A stretch of 64,000 nt of DNA. Source: Acidimicrobiaceae bacterium. GTDB lineage: Bacteria > Actinomycetota > Acidimicrobiia > Acidimicrobiales > RAAP-2. Shown in pieces: positions 45,784 to 55,327 of the stretch (positions within the stretch are counted from its first letter, which is position 1; each line of letters opens with the position of its first letter). The notes beneath the pieces were generated by a model. That model saw only the letters and a program-made list of their open reading frames with translations. It ran no database searches and was not told the DNA's origin. Location: NCBI GenBank assembly GCA_003155915.1, contig PMFA01000021.1:1-64000 (forward strand), in the 5' to 3' direction. Made by a program: the position numbers and the translations under genes.

Positions 45784-46296
45784 TCACCAACCGTCAATGT
45801 TGGATTGCAGTTTCGTTGCCATCTGAGTGAGAAAAGAACGCACGGTTGAGGCGGCCACGTGGTGTAACAGGGCGCGGTCAACCTGGGCGCCGAATCGTCC
45901 CAACGCCGGCGTGTAGGTAGCGGCTAAGGAGATGCGACACAGGCCGGGACCAATAGGGGCGAGTTCCAAGTCACCCTCCAGCAGGGGGAAGAGAAACTGC
46001 CAATCGCTGGGTGTCCAAGTGAGAGATCGCGCCAAGGCGTAGCCTCTCTCGCGAGGTGGCCAGAGAGTGACGTTCACCTCACGGGTCACCTTTCCTGCGA
46101 CCCACGAAGGACCAATGCGCATTTGAAAGTTATCTCCGTGCTCGGTGGCGACGGTGGCGAGTGGCGCGAGCCACTGACCATCACCACTGAAGCGCGCGCG
46201 AAGGGTCTCAAACCGACTGGCTACGTCGACAAAGTCCTCGATGAAGCAAGGGGTGCGTTTTTTCGCGTCAGATTCCCCCACGTCACCTTGATCCAC
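45784..46296 (-). CDS. SRPBCC/START-like protein
   Basis: This 170-residue protein has a helix-grip type sequence. It runs FIEDFVDVASRFETLRARFSGDGQWLAP, then HGDNFQMRIGPSWVAGKVTREVNVTLWPPRERG and SLTWTPSDWQFLFPLLEGDLELAPIGPGLCRISLAATYTPALGRFGAQVDRALLHHVAASTVRSFL. This pattern recurs in actinobacterial SRPBCC family members. They bind hydrophobic ligands; no ligand is inferred. The GTG at 46296 has only a weak ribosome-binding site. It lies alone between the second and third acd 3' remnants. Confidence 0.65.
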   Translation of the reverse strand: MDQGDVGESDAKKRTPCFIEDFVDVASRFETLRARFSGDGQWLAPLATVATEHGDNFQMRIGPSWVAGKVTREVNVTLWPPRERGYALARSLTWTPSDWQFLFPLLEGDLELAPIGPGLCRISLAATYTPALGRFGAQVDRALLHHVAASTVRSFLTQMATKLQSNIDGW

Positions 46297-46546
46297 ACGT
46301 AAGTATCTGTCACGGCTAGGGCCACTTCGTAGGGTACAAAGGCTCTTTGTGCAAGAAGGTCACGTGGTCAGGAAAATTGCACGGACGGCTCACCTAACTC
46401 GGCCTCGAAGTTTGTAGCGAAAGGCCTGGCAATGACGTGGCTCGCCAATGCCCGTCGCGCCATCTCGGGTGCACGTTAGATGAACTGACGCGCAGCACCG
46501 AACGAATGACGTCGTCACACGCCATTCGTTCGGTGTTGTCCACGAT
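46297..46546. other. Gap with a short acd 3' remnant
   Basis: At 46453-46479, RRAISGAR-stop resembles the last codons of the dehydrogenase (RAISGVHIR-stop) with internal deletions. The common run TCGCGCCATCTCGGG is 15 bases. The flanking sequence does not match. No gene is supported in the rest of this region. Confidence 0.45.
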
Positions 46547-47338
46547 TCAGTTCGACGCGTCGATGGCCTGAGCGTCTCGCGACCCGGCGGATCGCCAGAT
46601 CCAAACCGCGAGGAGGGTCATCGATACTACGAAGAGCGCCATCATGGCAACGACGCGTACGGTCCCGGCGGACGGAGTCTGTTCGGCCAACTCAAAACCG
46701 ACGACGAAGAGGATCGTCAACCAGCGCGGCACCAGTCGGCTGCGCCACAGTGCTACGAACATGAGAACCGGTGCGAGGAACTCACTGAACACGTACACGT
46801 CGAGGAATGTCTTGCCCGTGCTGGAATTGAATGAGGTGGTGAGGAATCGCGCCGCCTGGAGATTCGTCAGGCGCGCCGTTGAGACGACAGCGAGGTTGAT
46901 GCCACCGAACATGTTTGCGACGACGCCGCAAAAGGCGCCCACCGCTCCCACTATCGCGGCGATGGTGGCGAGCGTCGAACCGCGACGTCGCACCAACGTG
47001 GCGATCGCGAAATACGAAGCGGCGAGCGCCGCCAGCGCGATTTCTGTGACCGAGCCGGAGAGATAGAGCTGGCTGGAGTGTTTGGCCGCGATGGGCAGTA
47101 CCTTGAGCGCAGTGGCGGTGGTCGTGATCAATTGATCCGTGCCCTTCGGATTCAGTAGCTCGGTACCCATATAGAGCAACGCCGTGATGGGCAACCAGAT
47201 CGCGAGCAGTCGTCGTCGGAGGCGTCCAGACCGGTCCAACGATTCCTCCGAGGATGCGGACGTGAGACGGTCACGATCCGTGGATGCCCCGTCGCCTTGG
47301 CGCGAATCGGATGGCGTTTTCTTGAATGTGAACTTCAC
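46547..47338 (-). CDS. DUF4386-like membrane protein
   Basis: This 263-residue protein has a polar N-terminus of about 45 residues and then six hydrophobic segments. WLPITALLYMGTELLNP, ANMFGGINLAVVST, and a DVYVFSEFLAPVLMFVALWRSRLVPRWL segment give the DUF4386 pattern. The GTG at 47338 follows AAGGAGAAACCA, so I reject the open frame to 47566. Its function is unknown. It is divergent from the histidine kinase gene at 47570, with 231 bases between. Confidence 0.75.
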   Translation of the reverse strand: MKFTFKKTPSDSRQGDGASTDRDRLTSASSEESLDRSGRLRRRLLAIWLPITALLYMGTELLNPKGTDQLITTTATALKVLPIAAKHSSQLYLSGSVTEIALAALAASYFAIATLVRRRGSTLATIAAIVGAVGAFCGVVANMFGGINLAVVSTARLTNLQAARFLTTSFNSSTGKTFLDVYVFSEFLAPVLMFVALWRSRLVPRWLTILFVVGFELAEQTPSAGTVRVVAMMALFVVSMTLLAVWIWRSAGSRDAQAIDASN

Positions 47339-47569
47339 TGGTTTCTCCTTCGTGAGTGGTGCATTGATTGTTCGATCAGTGGCCGTTGTGGCCCCCGATC
47401 CAGCATGGTGAAATGAAGTGCTCGCGTCATCGGCCAAGGGGATCGATTCGTGTCCTCCTGGCGACGGAAATATCGGACCAGTACGCGTGGCGTCCCTACG
47501 ACTTGCGACGTATGGAATCCAAGACCTACGGGTGAGGCGGAGGAGCGCTTCGATCAGTAACGTCAAGAA

Positions 47570-48793
47570 ATGGCGATACCCACCGAGACCGAGTTACCTC
47601 GCCCCACTTTGTTGCAACGGGTCACTCCACGTCAGTGGACACTTCTCGACGTCGCGCTCTCGGTTATTTTCTTCATGGGCGCACTAGCAATCATCACGGT
47701 CGATCGAGGCGCGAAAGGACCGGCGCACCATTTCGCGTGGCTCCTCGTAGCGCTCTGCGTGGCCTCCGGCCCCATCGCGCTTCGCCGTCGATACTCGATG
47801 CCGGTCCTGTTCACGGTCACGGTCGCGCTGACGGCGTCGACGATGCTCGGCCAGGGATTCGTTGGCGTGCCCTTCGTAGCACTGCCGCTCTACAGCGTCG
47901 TGGTTCACAACGACCGACGGACATCACTGATGACGCTCCTCGGCGTCGAAGTGCTGTTGCTCGGGGCGCTCGGCGTGGCCGCCCTCCAGGGACCAATCGG
48001 CGCAGGATCTTCATTCAGCATCATCGTGGCCGGCGCCACGTGGATCGTGGCTGACAGCGTGCGTGCCAGACGGGCTCACCACGCTGGTCTGGCGTACCAA
48101 GTGGAACAGCGTCGCCTCCAAGAGGCGGACAGGGCGCAGAACTCGCTCATCGAAGAGCGACTCCAGATCGCGCGCGAACTTCACGACATCATCGCCCACA
48201 GTCTCAGCGTCATCGCGGTGCAGTCCGCGGTGGGCGGTCACGTCCTCGAGAACCAGCCCGATGAGGCCAGAAAGTCCTTGGCCGCTATTGAAGCGACGAG
48301 TCGCTCGGCACTGGAAGAACTGCGTGGGTTGGTAGGAGTCTTGCGTCACGGTGACCTCGAAGAGCCCAGCCGCTCTCCGGCGCTGCGTATCGTCGATCTT
48401 GATCGACTCATCGATGATCTGCGAGCTTCGGGACTGATGATCACGTATCAGATTCACGGTCAGGTCGTGGAGGTGTCGCCCAGCATGGACCTCACGGTGT
48501 ACCGGATCGTCCAAGAGGCGCTCACGAATGTCCGCAAGCACTCGAAGGCAACGTCCGCCGTCGTCGACATCACGTTTGGCACTCGTGAACTGGAAATCGA
48601 CGTGGTCGATGACGGCGGCGAGTGCGTCCAAAGTGGCCTCGTGCGAAGCGACGAAGGCAATGGTTCGCATCACGGGATTATCGGCATGCGAGAGCGGGCC
48701 CGGGTTTTCAGAGGCTCACTGAGCGCCTCGTCGCTCGAGGGCGGCGGATTCGCAGTGAAGGCCGTGCTACCCCTCGTGGAAGTGGCACCGTGA
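47570..48793 (+). CDS. NarL-type sensor histidine kinase
   Basis: This 407-residue kinase has four or five N-terminal membrane helices (to about residue 165), a short coiled coil (QRRLQEADRAQNSLIEERL), a HisKA_3 box with RELHDIIAHSLSVIAVQ and an ATPase domain (RIVQEALTNVRKHSK, HHGIIGMRERARVFRG). The soluble sensory domain is absent, so the signal is likely read at the membrane. It overlaps the next gene as GTGA, giving a two-component operon. Confidence 0.95.
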   Translation: MAIPTETELPRPTLLQRVTPRQWTLLDVALSVIFFMGALAIITVDRGAKGPAHHFAWLLVALCVASGPIALRRRYSMPVLFTVTVALTASTMLGQGFVGVPFVALPLYSVVVHNDRRTSLMTLLGVEVLLLGALGVAALQGPIGAGSSFSIIVAGATWIVADSVRARRAHHAGLAYQVEQRRLQEADRAQNSLIEERLQIARELHDIIAHSLSVIAVQSAVGGHVLENQPDEARKSLAAIEATSRSALEELRGLVGVLRHGDLEEPSRSPALRIVDLDRLIDDLRASGLMITYQIHGQVVEVSPSMDLTVYRIVQEALTNVRKHSKATSAVVDITFGTRELEIDVVDDGGECVQSGLVRSDEGNGSHHGIIGMRERARVFRGSLSASSLEGGGFAVKAVLPLVEVAP

Positions 48794-49452
48794 CGATCAA
48801 GGTCGTGGTGGTGGACGATCAGGCGCTCGTGCGAGCTGGCTTTCGGGTTCTCATCGACTCCGACGATGACTTCGAAGTGTTAGGAGAAGCCTCCAACGGC
48901 GAAGAGGCGATCGATCTGGTGGAAGTCACGTCGCCGGACGTCGTGCTCATGGACATACGAATGCCGGTGATGGACGGGATTGAGGCAACGCGCCGGATTG
49001 TGAGCGGACTCCCTGGGGATGTCCCGCGCGTGTTGATCCTTACTACCTTTGACCTCGATGAGTACGTGTACGCCGCTCTGCGCGCCGGGGCGAGTGGTTT
49101 CTTGTTGAAGGACACCCCGCCCCACGAGATGCTGGCGGCGATCAGAGTCATTGCTGAGGGAAATGCGTTACTGTCGCCGAGCGTGACTCGAAGACTGATT
49201 TCAGATTTCGCCACGCATGAGGTCAAGGCGTCCGGCTCCACGAAAGAGATCGACAGCCTGACCGAACGCGAACGAGAAGTATTCACATTGGTATCGGAAG
49301 GGAAATCGAACCAAGAGCTCGCGAGCGCGCTCCATATGAGCACGGCGACCGCGAAGACTCACGTCAGCCACGTCTTGATGAAACTGAACGCTCGAGACCG
49401 CGCTCAATTGGTGGTGATCGCGTATGAGTCAGGATTCATCACACCTGGTTGA
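48790..49452 (+). CDS. NarL/LuxR-type response regulator
   Basis: This 220-residue regulator starts at a GTG overlapping the kinase stop. The receiver domain has VVVDDQALVRAGF, the acceptor Asp in PDVVLMDIRMPVMDGIEATR, and LTTFDLDEYVYAALRAGASGFLLKD. The helix-turn-helix is LTEREREVFTLVSEGKSNQELASALHMSTATAKTHVSHVLMKL. Its target is unknown; the DUF4386-like gene may be one, being divergent. Confidence 0.95.
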   Translation: MTIKVVVVDDQALVRAGFRVLIDSDDDFEVLGEASNGEEAIDLVEVTSPDVVLMDIRMPVMDGIEATRRIVSGLPGDVPRVLILTTFDLDEYVYAALRAGASGFLLKDTPPHEMLAAIRVIAEGNALLSPSVTRRLISDFATHEVKASGSTKEIDSLTEREREVFTLVSEGKSNQELASALHMSTATAKTHVSHVLMKLNARDRAQLVVIAYESGFITPG

Positions 49453-50008
49453 CGCCACGGCACGCCGACGTAGTCCGTTGAACATCGTCACGCTCTGCAC
49501 TGGTAACGTCGCGCGTTCCGTGATGCTCGGCTACATGTTGACGACGATCGCGGCCGCCACCCGTGAAGCGTGGCACGTGCGAACAGCTGGTACGCACGTG
49601 ACCGAAGGTTCCGCGATGAGTGGACGAACTCGCGACGCGCTGATGAAGATCGAAGAACTCGGGGAGCATCGATACGGCGCGCACCGCAGTCACCAACTGA
49701 GTGTCGCCGACGTCGAGTGGGCCGACGTGATCTTGGCCGCCGAAGCCGACAATGTGAATTTCGTCCGTCGCCAATTCCCGAACGATGCCAACAAGACCGT
49801 GCAACTCGCCCAGTTCGTGCGTTTCGCTTCGTTGGACGGAGACCTTGTCGCGAGGTTGCGTGGCGCAACGCAACACGAACCTTCGACGGAACTCAACGTC
49901 GCGGACCCGGCCGGTGGTGACCAGACAACCTATGACGACTGTGCGCGACAACTCTGGGAACTCGCTCAGGCCTTCGCGCTCATCGTCGGAGACGATCGAG
50001 TCAACTAA
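49424..50008 (+). CDS. Low-molecular-weight phosphatase/arsenate reductase-like protein
   Basis: This 194-residue protein contains LCTGNVARSVMLGYML, the C-x5-R-S phosphate loop of low-molecular-weight tyrosine phosphatases and thioredoxin-coupled arsenate reductases. The Asp near the end, NVADPAGGDQTTYDDC, is the usual general acid in the DP-type loop. The ATG overlaps the response-regulator gene by 29 bases. A start at a TTG near 49478 is possible and would remove the odd N-terminus. It is translationally coupled to the two-component pair, and dephosphorylation of a partner is plausible. Arsenic genes are not nearby. Confidence 0.85.
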   Translation: MSQDSSHLVDATARRRSPLNIVTLCTGNVARSVMLGYMLTTIAAATREAWHVRTAGTHVTEGSAMSGRTRDALMKIEELGEHRYGAHRSHQLSVADVEWADVILAAEADNVNFVRRQFPNDANKTVQLAQFVRFASLDGDLVARLRGATQHEPSTELNVADPAGGDQTTYDDCARQLWELAQAFALIVGDDRVN

Positions 50009-50616
50009 TCCTGGTGGACCGTGCGCAGTCCGCCCCACGCCAACGTCGCGCTTCGTTCGGCGAGTCGCTCGGCCGCACCGGCGGCCGGCGGCGGCCAGCC
50101 CTTCGACTCTTGTTGTTCCAACCAGACGATGGCCGCACCCTCGGCGATGCCCACGACGCCGCCAGCCAATTGACGTCGGTGCTCCTCGCTCATCGAGGGA
50201 TCGAAGAACGGAAACATGAAGGAGATGAGACCGAGTTCCAAGGCGCGCAATTCTTTGGCCGTGTCGCCTTCGTGCGAATGGATGAAGAGAATTCGAAAGG
50301 CGTCGGTTTCGCTCACGACCATTTCGAAGTAGACCCGAAAGGCCACTTCGATTTTCGCCCGCGGCGTCTCGGCGGTGTTCACCGCGATCTTGAGTGATGC
50401 CAGCAGTGTTTGGGCGAGTTGCGCCACGATCTCTCGGTAGAGGTCGGTCTTCGAGTCGAAGTACTGATAGAGGATCGGCTTGGTGAACCCGGCTTCGCGC
50501 GCGATGTCGTCCATCGTGGTCGACTGGAAACCCCGTTCCGCGAAGAGAGACTTGGCGACGCTCAACAACTGTTCGCGACGCTCGGCGTGTCGGGGTCGGT
50601 CGTCTTGGATCACCAT
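50005..50616 (-). CDS. TetR-family transcriptional regulator
   Basis: This 203-residue repressor-type protein has an N-terminal helix-turn-helix: AKSLFAERGFQSTTMDDIAREAGFTKPILYQYFDSKTDLYREI. The C-terminal helices form a ligand and dimer domain; the ligand is unknown. It overlaps the phosphatase gene tail to tail by four bases and lies 21 bases downstream of the glycosyltransferase on the same strand. Confidence 0.93.
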   Translation of the reverse strand: MVIQDDRPRHAERREQLLSVAKSLFAERGFQSTTMDDIAREAGFTKPILYQYFDSKTDLYREIVAQLAQTLLASLKIAVNTAETPRAKIEVAFRVYFEMVVSETDAFRILFIHSHEGDTAKELRALELGLISFMFPFFDPSMSEEHRRQLAGGVVGIAEGAAIVWLEQQESKGWPPPAAGAAERLAERSATLAWGGLRTVHQD

Positions 50617-50637
50617 AGGGCTAGAGGCTAGTTGGCG

Positions 50638-51663
50638 CTAGCGCACGTCCATTGAATCCAAAAGGTCACGCAGTCGCGTCGGAAGCGTCGCCACGTTGAA
50701 GTGCTCCAGGGCGATTGAAAGGTTGTGCGCGTAGAGTTCGTAGTCAGGAATCTCGAAGAACGACTTGATCGCGACGACGTCGCCGAGGTCGAAGAAGCGA
50801 AATCCATGGTCGCGGATCTCGCACGCCACGGGGTACGGATAGAGCGCGAGCGGGCGCCGGTGTGTCACCGATTCCAAGACCGGATTGCCGAAGCCCTCCC
50901 ACGTCGAGGGCATCACGACGAGGTCTGCGGCGGCGTACGCGTCGTGCACGTCGAAGCCTTCGGCCAGCCCGCGTCGCACTTCAATGTTCGTCGATCGAAG
51001 TAATCCCTCCAGCGTCTCTTCGTAGTCGTCCTCGGCCGGTCCGAGCAGCCAGAACACTGCGTCCAATGCTTCGCACAACGCGAGTGCGCCTTCGACGTTC
51101 TTGCGAGGAAGGGCGCGCGAGGGCATCACGACGAGCGTGCGCGCCTCAACGTTGAGTGCGAGTCGCGTCGAGTCGCGTCGGCCCCTCGGGGGCTCGCAGT
51201 CGAATGAGTTCATGATCGTCACGGCGTCAATGCCGCGCTCGAGGAGTTCTAGTCGAGACAGTTCGTTGATCGTGACGTGGTGCCAGTGCCGGCCCGTTCG
51301 CGGACCTTCCACGTGGGCGAGGTGCGGACGTTGCCACGGCAGGTCGTGGTGATGAAAGAGCGCGCGGCGTCCTTCCAATACGTGGTACAGGACGTCGCGC
51401 GCGTCGAGATTGAGCGGGAGTGAGGCGAGGTTCTCCACGATGACGAGATCGGCGTCGGCGAGTGCCGTTTCCAACGCTTGGATCGAGGTGGACGTCGTGG
51501 CGTTGATCGCTAATCCCGGTATCTGGACGTCGGCGATGCCCTCACCGGCGACCGTTCGAACACTGTGGCCGAGCGTCGCGAGGGCGCCAGTCCACTTGGC
51601 CGATTCGATGGCCACGCCATCGGTTCCCCCGAGTCGAAAGCTCACAATGACGATCCGGGCCAT
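50638..51663 (-). CDS. GT4-like glycosyltransferase
   Basis: This 341-residue GT-B fold enzyme has VVMPSRALPRKNVEGALALCEAL (the first C-terminal strand, donor site) and ADLVVMPSTWEGFGNPVLESVTHRRPLALYP, the E-x7-E motif of GT4. The N-terminal domain starts RIVIVSFRLGGTDGVAIE. Donor and acceptor are unknown. It stands divergent from the GMD-like gene, so both may serve cell-envelope or lipid glycan formation. Confidence 0.85.
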   Translation of the reverse strand: MARIVIVSFRLGGTDGVAIESAKWTGALATLGHSVRTVAGEGIADVQIPGLAINATTSTSIQALETALADADLVIVENLASLPLNLDARDVLYHVLEGRRALFHHHDLPWQRPHLAHVEGPRTGRHWHHVTINELSRLELLERGIDAVTIMNSFDCEPPRGRRDSTRLALNVEARTLVVMPSRALPRKNVEGALALCEALDAVFWLLGPAEDDYEETLEGLLRSTNIEVRRGLAEGFDVHDAYAAADLVVMPSTWEGFGNPVLESVTHRRPLALYPYPVACEIRDHGFRFFDLGDVVAIKSFFEIPDYELYAHNLSIALEHFNVATLPTRLRDLLDSMDVR

Positions 51664-51701
51664 CGCCCAAGGCTAGGCACGGCTTCGAGAGGAATATATG
51701 A

Positions 51702-52727
<1,026 letters not shown>

Positions 52728-52731
52728 TCCC

Positions 52732-53388
52732 GTGCCCACTCTCGAAGGATCATCGGTCCTGCTTCGCGGTGCCGTCTCGATGGCCAGCGATTTTCCATTG
52801 TTGAGTGGCGTGGACCTTGAACTGCAACCGTCTTCCCTTACGGTGCTCGTCGGCGCGAACGGCGCGGGCAAGACGAGCCTCTTGCGTCTCCTCGCCGGAT
52901 TGGTGGGACTCAGCGCCGGGGAGGGCTGGGTCCTCGGTTTGGACCTCGCGTCCGTCGATCGCCGACAAATACGCCGTCGCGTCGGTTGGCTTGGCCACGA
53001 GGGCTCCTTCTATGACGATCTCTCGGTGGCCGAGAACCTCACCTTCGCGGCCAAGGCGCTCGGGCGACCGACTGACGAACTGACGACCGTCTTGGATCGC
53101 GTCGAACTCACCGCGCGTCGCGACATCGCCGCCAAGCAACTCTCGGCCGGTCAACGGCGACGACTCGGGCTGGCCTGGCTGCTCCTGCGTCGTCCCGAAC
53201 TGTGGCTGCTCGACGAGCCCTACGCCTCACTGGATGACGAGGGCCGCACGTTCTTCGACGAACTGCTGGGCGACGTCGTCGAGCGCGGTGCCACGGTCCT
53301 CGTCAGTGCGCACGATCCACTGCGCAGCGCGCGGCTTCGCCCTCGCACGCTCGTGATGGCTGGCGGCCGGATCGTGAGCGAGTCGTGA
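52732..53388 (+). CDS. ccmA: Cytochrome c biogenesis ABC transporter ATP-binding subunit
   Basis: This 218-residue ATPase has Walker A GANGAGKTSLLRLL (residues 40-53), signature LSAGQRRRLGLAW, Walker B LWLLDEPYASLD and an H-loop SAHDP. Position before ccmB and ccmC gives the identity. It drives release of holo-CcmE with CcmB, CcmC and CcmD. Its GTG is four bases after gmd. It overlaps ccmB as GTGA. Confidence 0.93.
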   Translation: MPTLEGSSVLLRGAVSMASDFPLLSGVDLELQPSSLTVLVGANGAGKTSLLRLLAGLVGLSAGEGWVLGLDLASVDRRQIRRRVGWLGHEGSFYDDLSVAENLTFAAKALGRPTDELTTVLDRVELTARRDIAAKQLSAGQRRRLGLAWLLLRRPELWLLDEPYASLDDEGRTFFDELLGDVVERGATVLVSAHDPLRSARLRPRTLVMAGGRIVSES

Positions 53389-54044
53389 TTCGAATCGCGC
53401 TGCTGGTGGCGGGAAAGGACCTGCGCATCGAACGACGAAGTCGAGTGCTGCTCTGGCAGGTCGTCCCCTTCGGCGTGATGGCGCTCTTGTTGAGTGGCCT
53501 GGCGCTCGGACCCAGCCAGGCCGGACACTCATCGGCCGCGCCGGGACTGTTCTACCTGGTCATCGTGCTGGTGGCGCTGTTGATGATCAATCGCAGTCAC
53601 GCGATCGAGACGACGGCGGGAACTCGGGCGTCGGTGGCGACCCTCGGGCTCGACCCCGCGGGGGTCTTCCTGGGCAAGGCCGTGGCGCTCGCCATCGAGC
53701 TCTGGCTGACCGCGATCGTGCTGCTCGCGGGCAGCGTGGTGGTCCTCCATACGGCCCTTCACGGCACGCTGGAGGCGGTCCCCAGCATCCTCGTCACCCT
53801 CGGCGCCATCGCGGGCGCCGGGACGCTCTACGGGGCCCTTACGAGCGGCGGCAACGCCGCCGCGACGCTGCTCCCGGTCCTCAGCCTGCCGACCTTCGCG
53901 CCGCTCTTGATCGCCGGTGAACGCTCCTTCAATTCGGCCCTCCACGGAGGCGCCTTGTTGCAGTGGTGGGTCATCTCGGTCGTGGCCCTGGCCGTATACC
54001 TGGCCCTGGGGATTCTCCTTTACGGTGTTCTCGAGGAATCGTGA
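53385..54044 (+). CDS. ccmB: Cytochrome c biogenesis membrane subunit CcmB
   Basis: This 219-residue protein has six membrane helices, including [31 protein letters not shown] and [17 protein letters not shown]. KDLRxE and PxLxLP-like stretches are typical of CcmB. It forms the permease part with CcmA. Its stop shares a base with the ATG of ccmC. Confidence 0.9.
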   Translation: MIRIALLVAGKDLRIERRSRVLLWQVVPFGVMALLLSGLALGPSQAGHSSAAPGLFYLVIVLVALLMINRSHAIETTAGTRASVATLGLDPAGVFLGKAVALAIELWLTAIVLLAGSVVVLHTALHGTLEAVPSILVTLGAIAGAGTLYGALTSGGNAAATLLPVLSLPTFAPLLIAGERSFNSALHGGALLQWWVISVVALAVYLALGILLYGVLEES

Positions 54045-54763
54045 TGAAACAACTCAGCCAACGACTACTAGGACCGGCGACGATCATCACCATGGCCCTC
54101 ACCATTTGGTTGGGCATCTGGATCACCCCTCGCGACAAGGTCCAGGGCAACCTCGCGCGCCTGCTCTACGTGCACCCGGCGATCGCCACGGTGGCGCTGT
54201 ACCTGTCCTTTGGCACCGCGACCATCGCGAGTGCGCTCTATCTGTGGCGGCGAACACGCTCGCTCGCCATGGACCGCGTCGCGCACTGCGCCATGGAAGT
54301 GAGCCTCGTCTTCATTATCCTCACGCTCATCACCGGGTCCATTTGGGGGCGACCGGCCTGGGGGGTGTGGTGGGCGTGGGACGCGCGACTCACGTCGACG
54401 GCGATCCTCGGCGTCCTCGCACTCGGGTACTTGGCACTTCGTCGGGCCAACGACGACGTCGAACTGCGCGCGCGTCGCAGTGCGGTCTTCGCGATCATCG
54501 CGGCGATCAACGTGCCGATCGACCACTTCTCGGTGCAGTGGTGGCACACGCTGCACCAGGGCGCGACGTTGCTCGGACCGAACCGTGAATTCAAGGTCCA
54601 CGGCAGCATGCTCTGGACGTTGCTACTCAGCTTCGTCGCCTTCTCACTCGCCTACGCGTGGTTGCTTCGTGCGCGCTACCGCCTCGAGGTGAAGCGCGAA
54701 CACACGAACACCGAGACCTTGGAGGTCGCGCTCGAGCGACGTCGCGCCGAAGGGGTCCACTAG
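54044..54763 (+). CDS. ccmC: Cytochrome c biogenesis protein CcmC
   Basis: This 239-residue protein has six helices and the WWD motif [22 protein letters not shown], with flanking His (VHPAIA, and [14 protein letters not shown]) that hold haem. It loads haem on CcmE. The ATG at 54044 forms TGATG with ccmB; an earlier open frame is out-of-phase ccmB. It overlaps ccmD by one base. Confidence 0.95.
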   Translation: MKQLSQRLLGPATIITMALTIWLGIWITPRDKVQGNLARLLYVHPAIATVALYLSFGTATIASALYLWRRTRSLAMDRVAHCAMEVSLVFIILTLITGSIWGRPAWGVWWAWDARLTSTAILGVLALGYLALRRANDDVELRARRSAVFAIIAAINVPIDHFSVQWWHTLHQGATLLGPNREFKVHGSMLWTLLLSFVAFSLAYAWLLRARYRLEVKREHTNTETLEVALERRRAEGVH

Positions 54764-54855
54764 TGGACTACGTCACCGCCGGTTATTCCTTTGCCTTTGG
54801 GGGGCTGGCGCTCTACGCGCTGTCGATCTGGTGGCGAGGGCGAAGCCTTGACTGA
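54763..54855 (+). CDS. ccmD: Small haem-exporter protein CcmD
   Basis: A 30-residue reading frame, starting at a GTG that overlaps the ccmC stop (TAGTG), encodes DYVTAGYSFAFGGLALYALS then WWRGRSLD. One helix with an upstream Tyr and a short basic tail fits CcmD, which stabilises the CcmABC complex. Identification relies on position and form. It overlaps ccmE by eight bases. Confidence 0.8.
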   Translation: MDYVTAGYSFAFGGLALYALSIWWRGRSLD

Positions 54856-55327
54856 CACGAACCTCGACCTCACGCCGGTCGCGCCGCCCAGGTCCAAGAG
54901 CTCCAGTCGCCGACGCACGATCGGCGTGTTGGTGGTGCTCGCGCTCGCGATCCTGGCTCTGCTCAGCCAGGGCTTGCTGCACTCGCTCAACTACTTCGAC
55001 ACCGTCGACCAGGTCTTCGCCAGTCGCGCCAAGATCGGCACGACCACGATTCGTCTCGAGGGCGTCGTAAAGCCCCACACCATCACGCGTACCGCACGAG
55101 GCGCGTCGTTTTGGATCACCGGATCGGGCACTCACGAGGTCTACGTCATCAGTCGTGGGACACCGCCGCAACTGTTTCAATCCGACATCCCCGTCGTCGT
55201 CGAAGGACACTTCACGACCAGTCACTCGACGACGTTCGACGGCACACAGATTCTGGTGAAGCACACCGCGACGTACATCGCCCAGCACCCGAAGCGGGTA
55301 AAGGCGCCTAACGGCAGCGTGCGATGA
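54848..55327 (+). CDS. ccmE: Cytochrome c haem chaperone CcmE
   Basis: This 159-residue protein has a basic N-terminus, one membrane anchor (TIGVLVVLALAILALLSQGLL) and an OB-fold periplasmic domain. The covalent haem site is KHTATY (H then Tyr four residues later) near the end, the HxxxY form rather than the CxxxY form known in some bacteria. No ATG or GTG fits, so I take the TTG at 54848. It overlaps ccmF as ATGA. Confidence 0.9.
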   Translation: MTDTNLDLTPVAPPRSKSSSRRRTIGVLVVLALAILALLSQGLLHSLNYFDTVDQVFASRAKIGTTTIRLEGVVKPHTITRTARGASFWITGSGTHEVYVISRGTPPQLFQSDIPVVVEGHFTTSHSTTFDGTQILVKHTATYIAQHPKRVKAPNGSVR

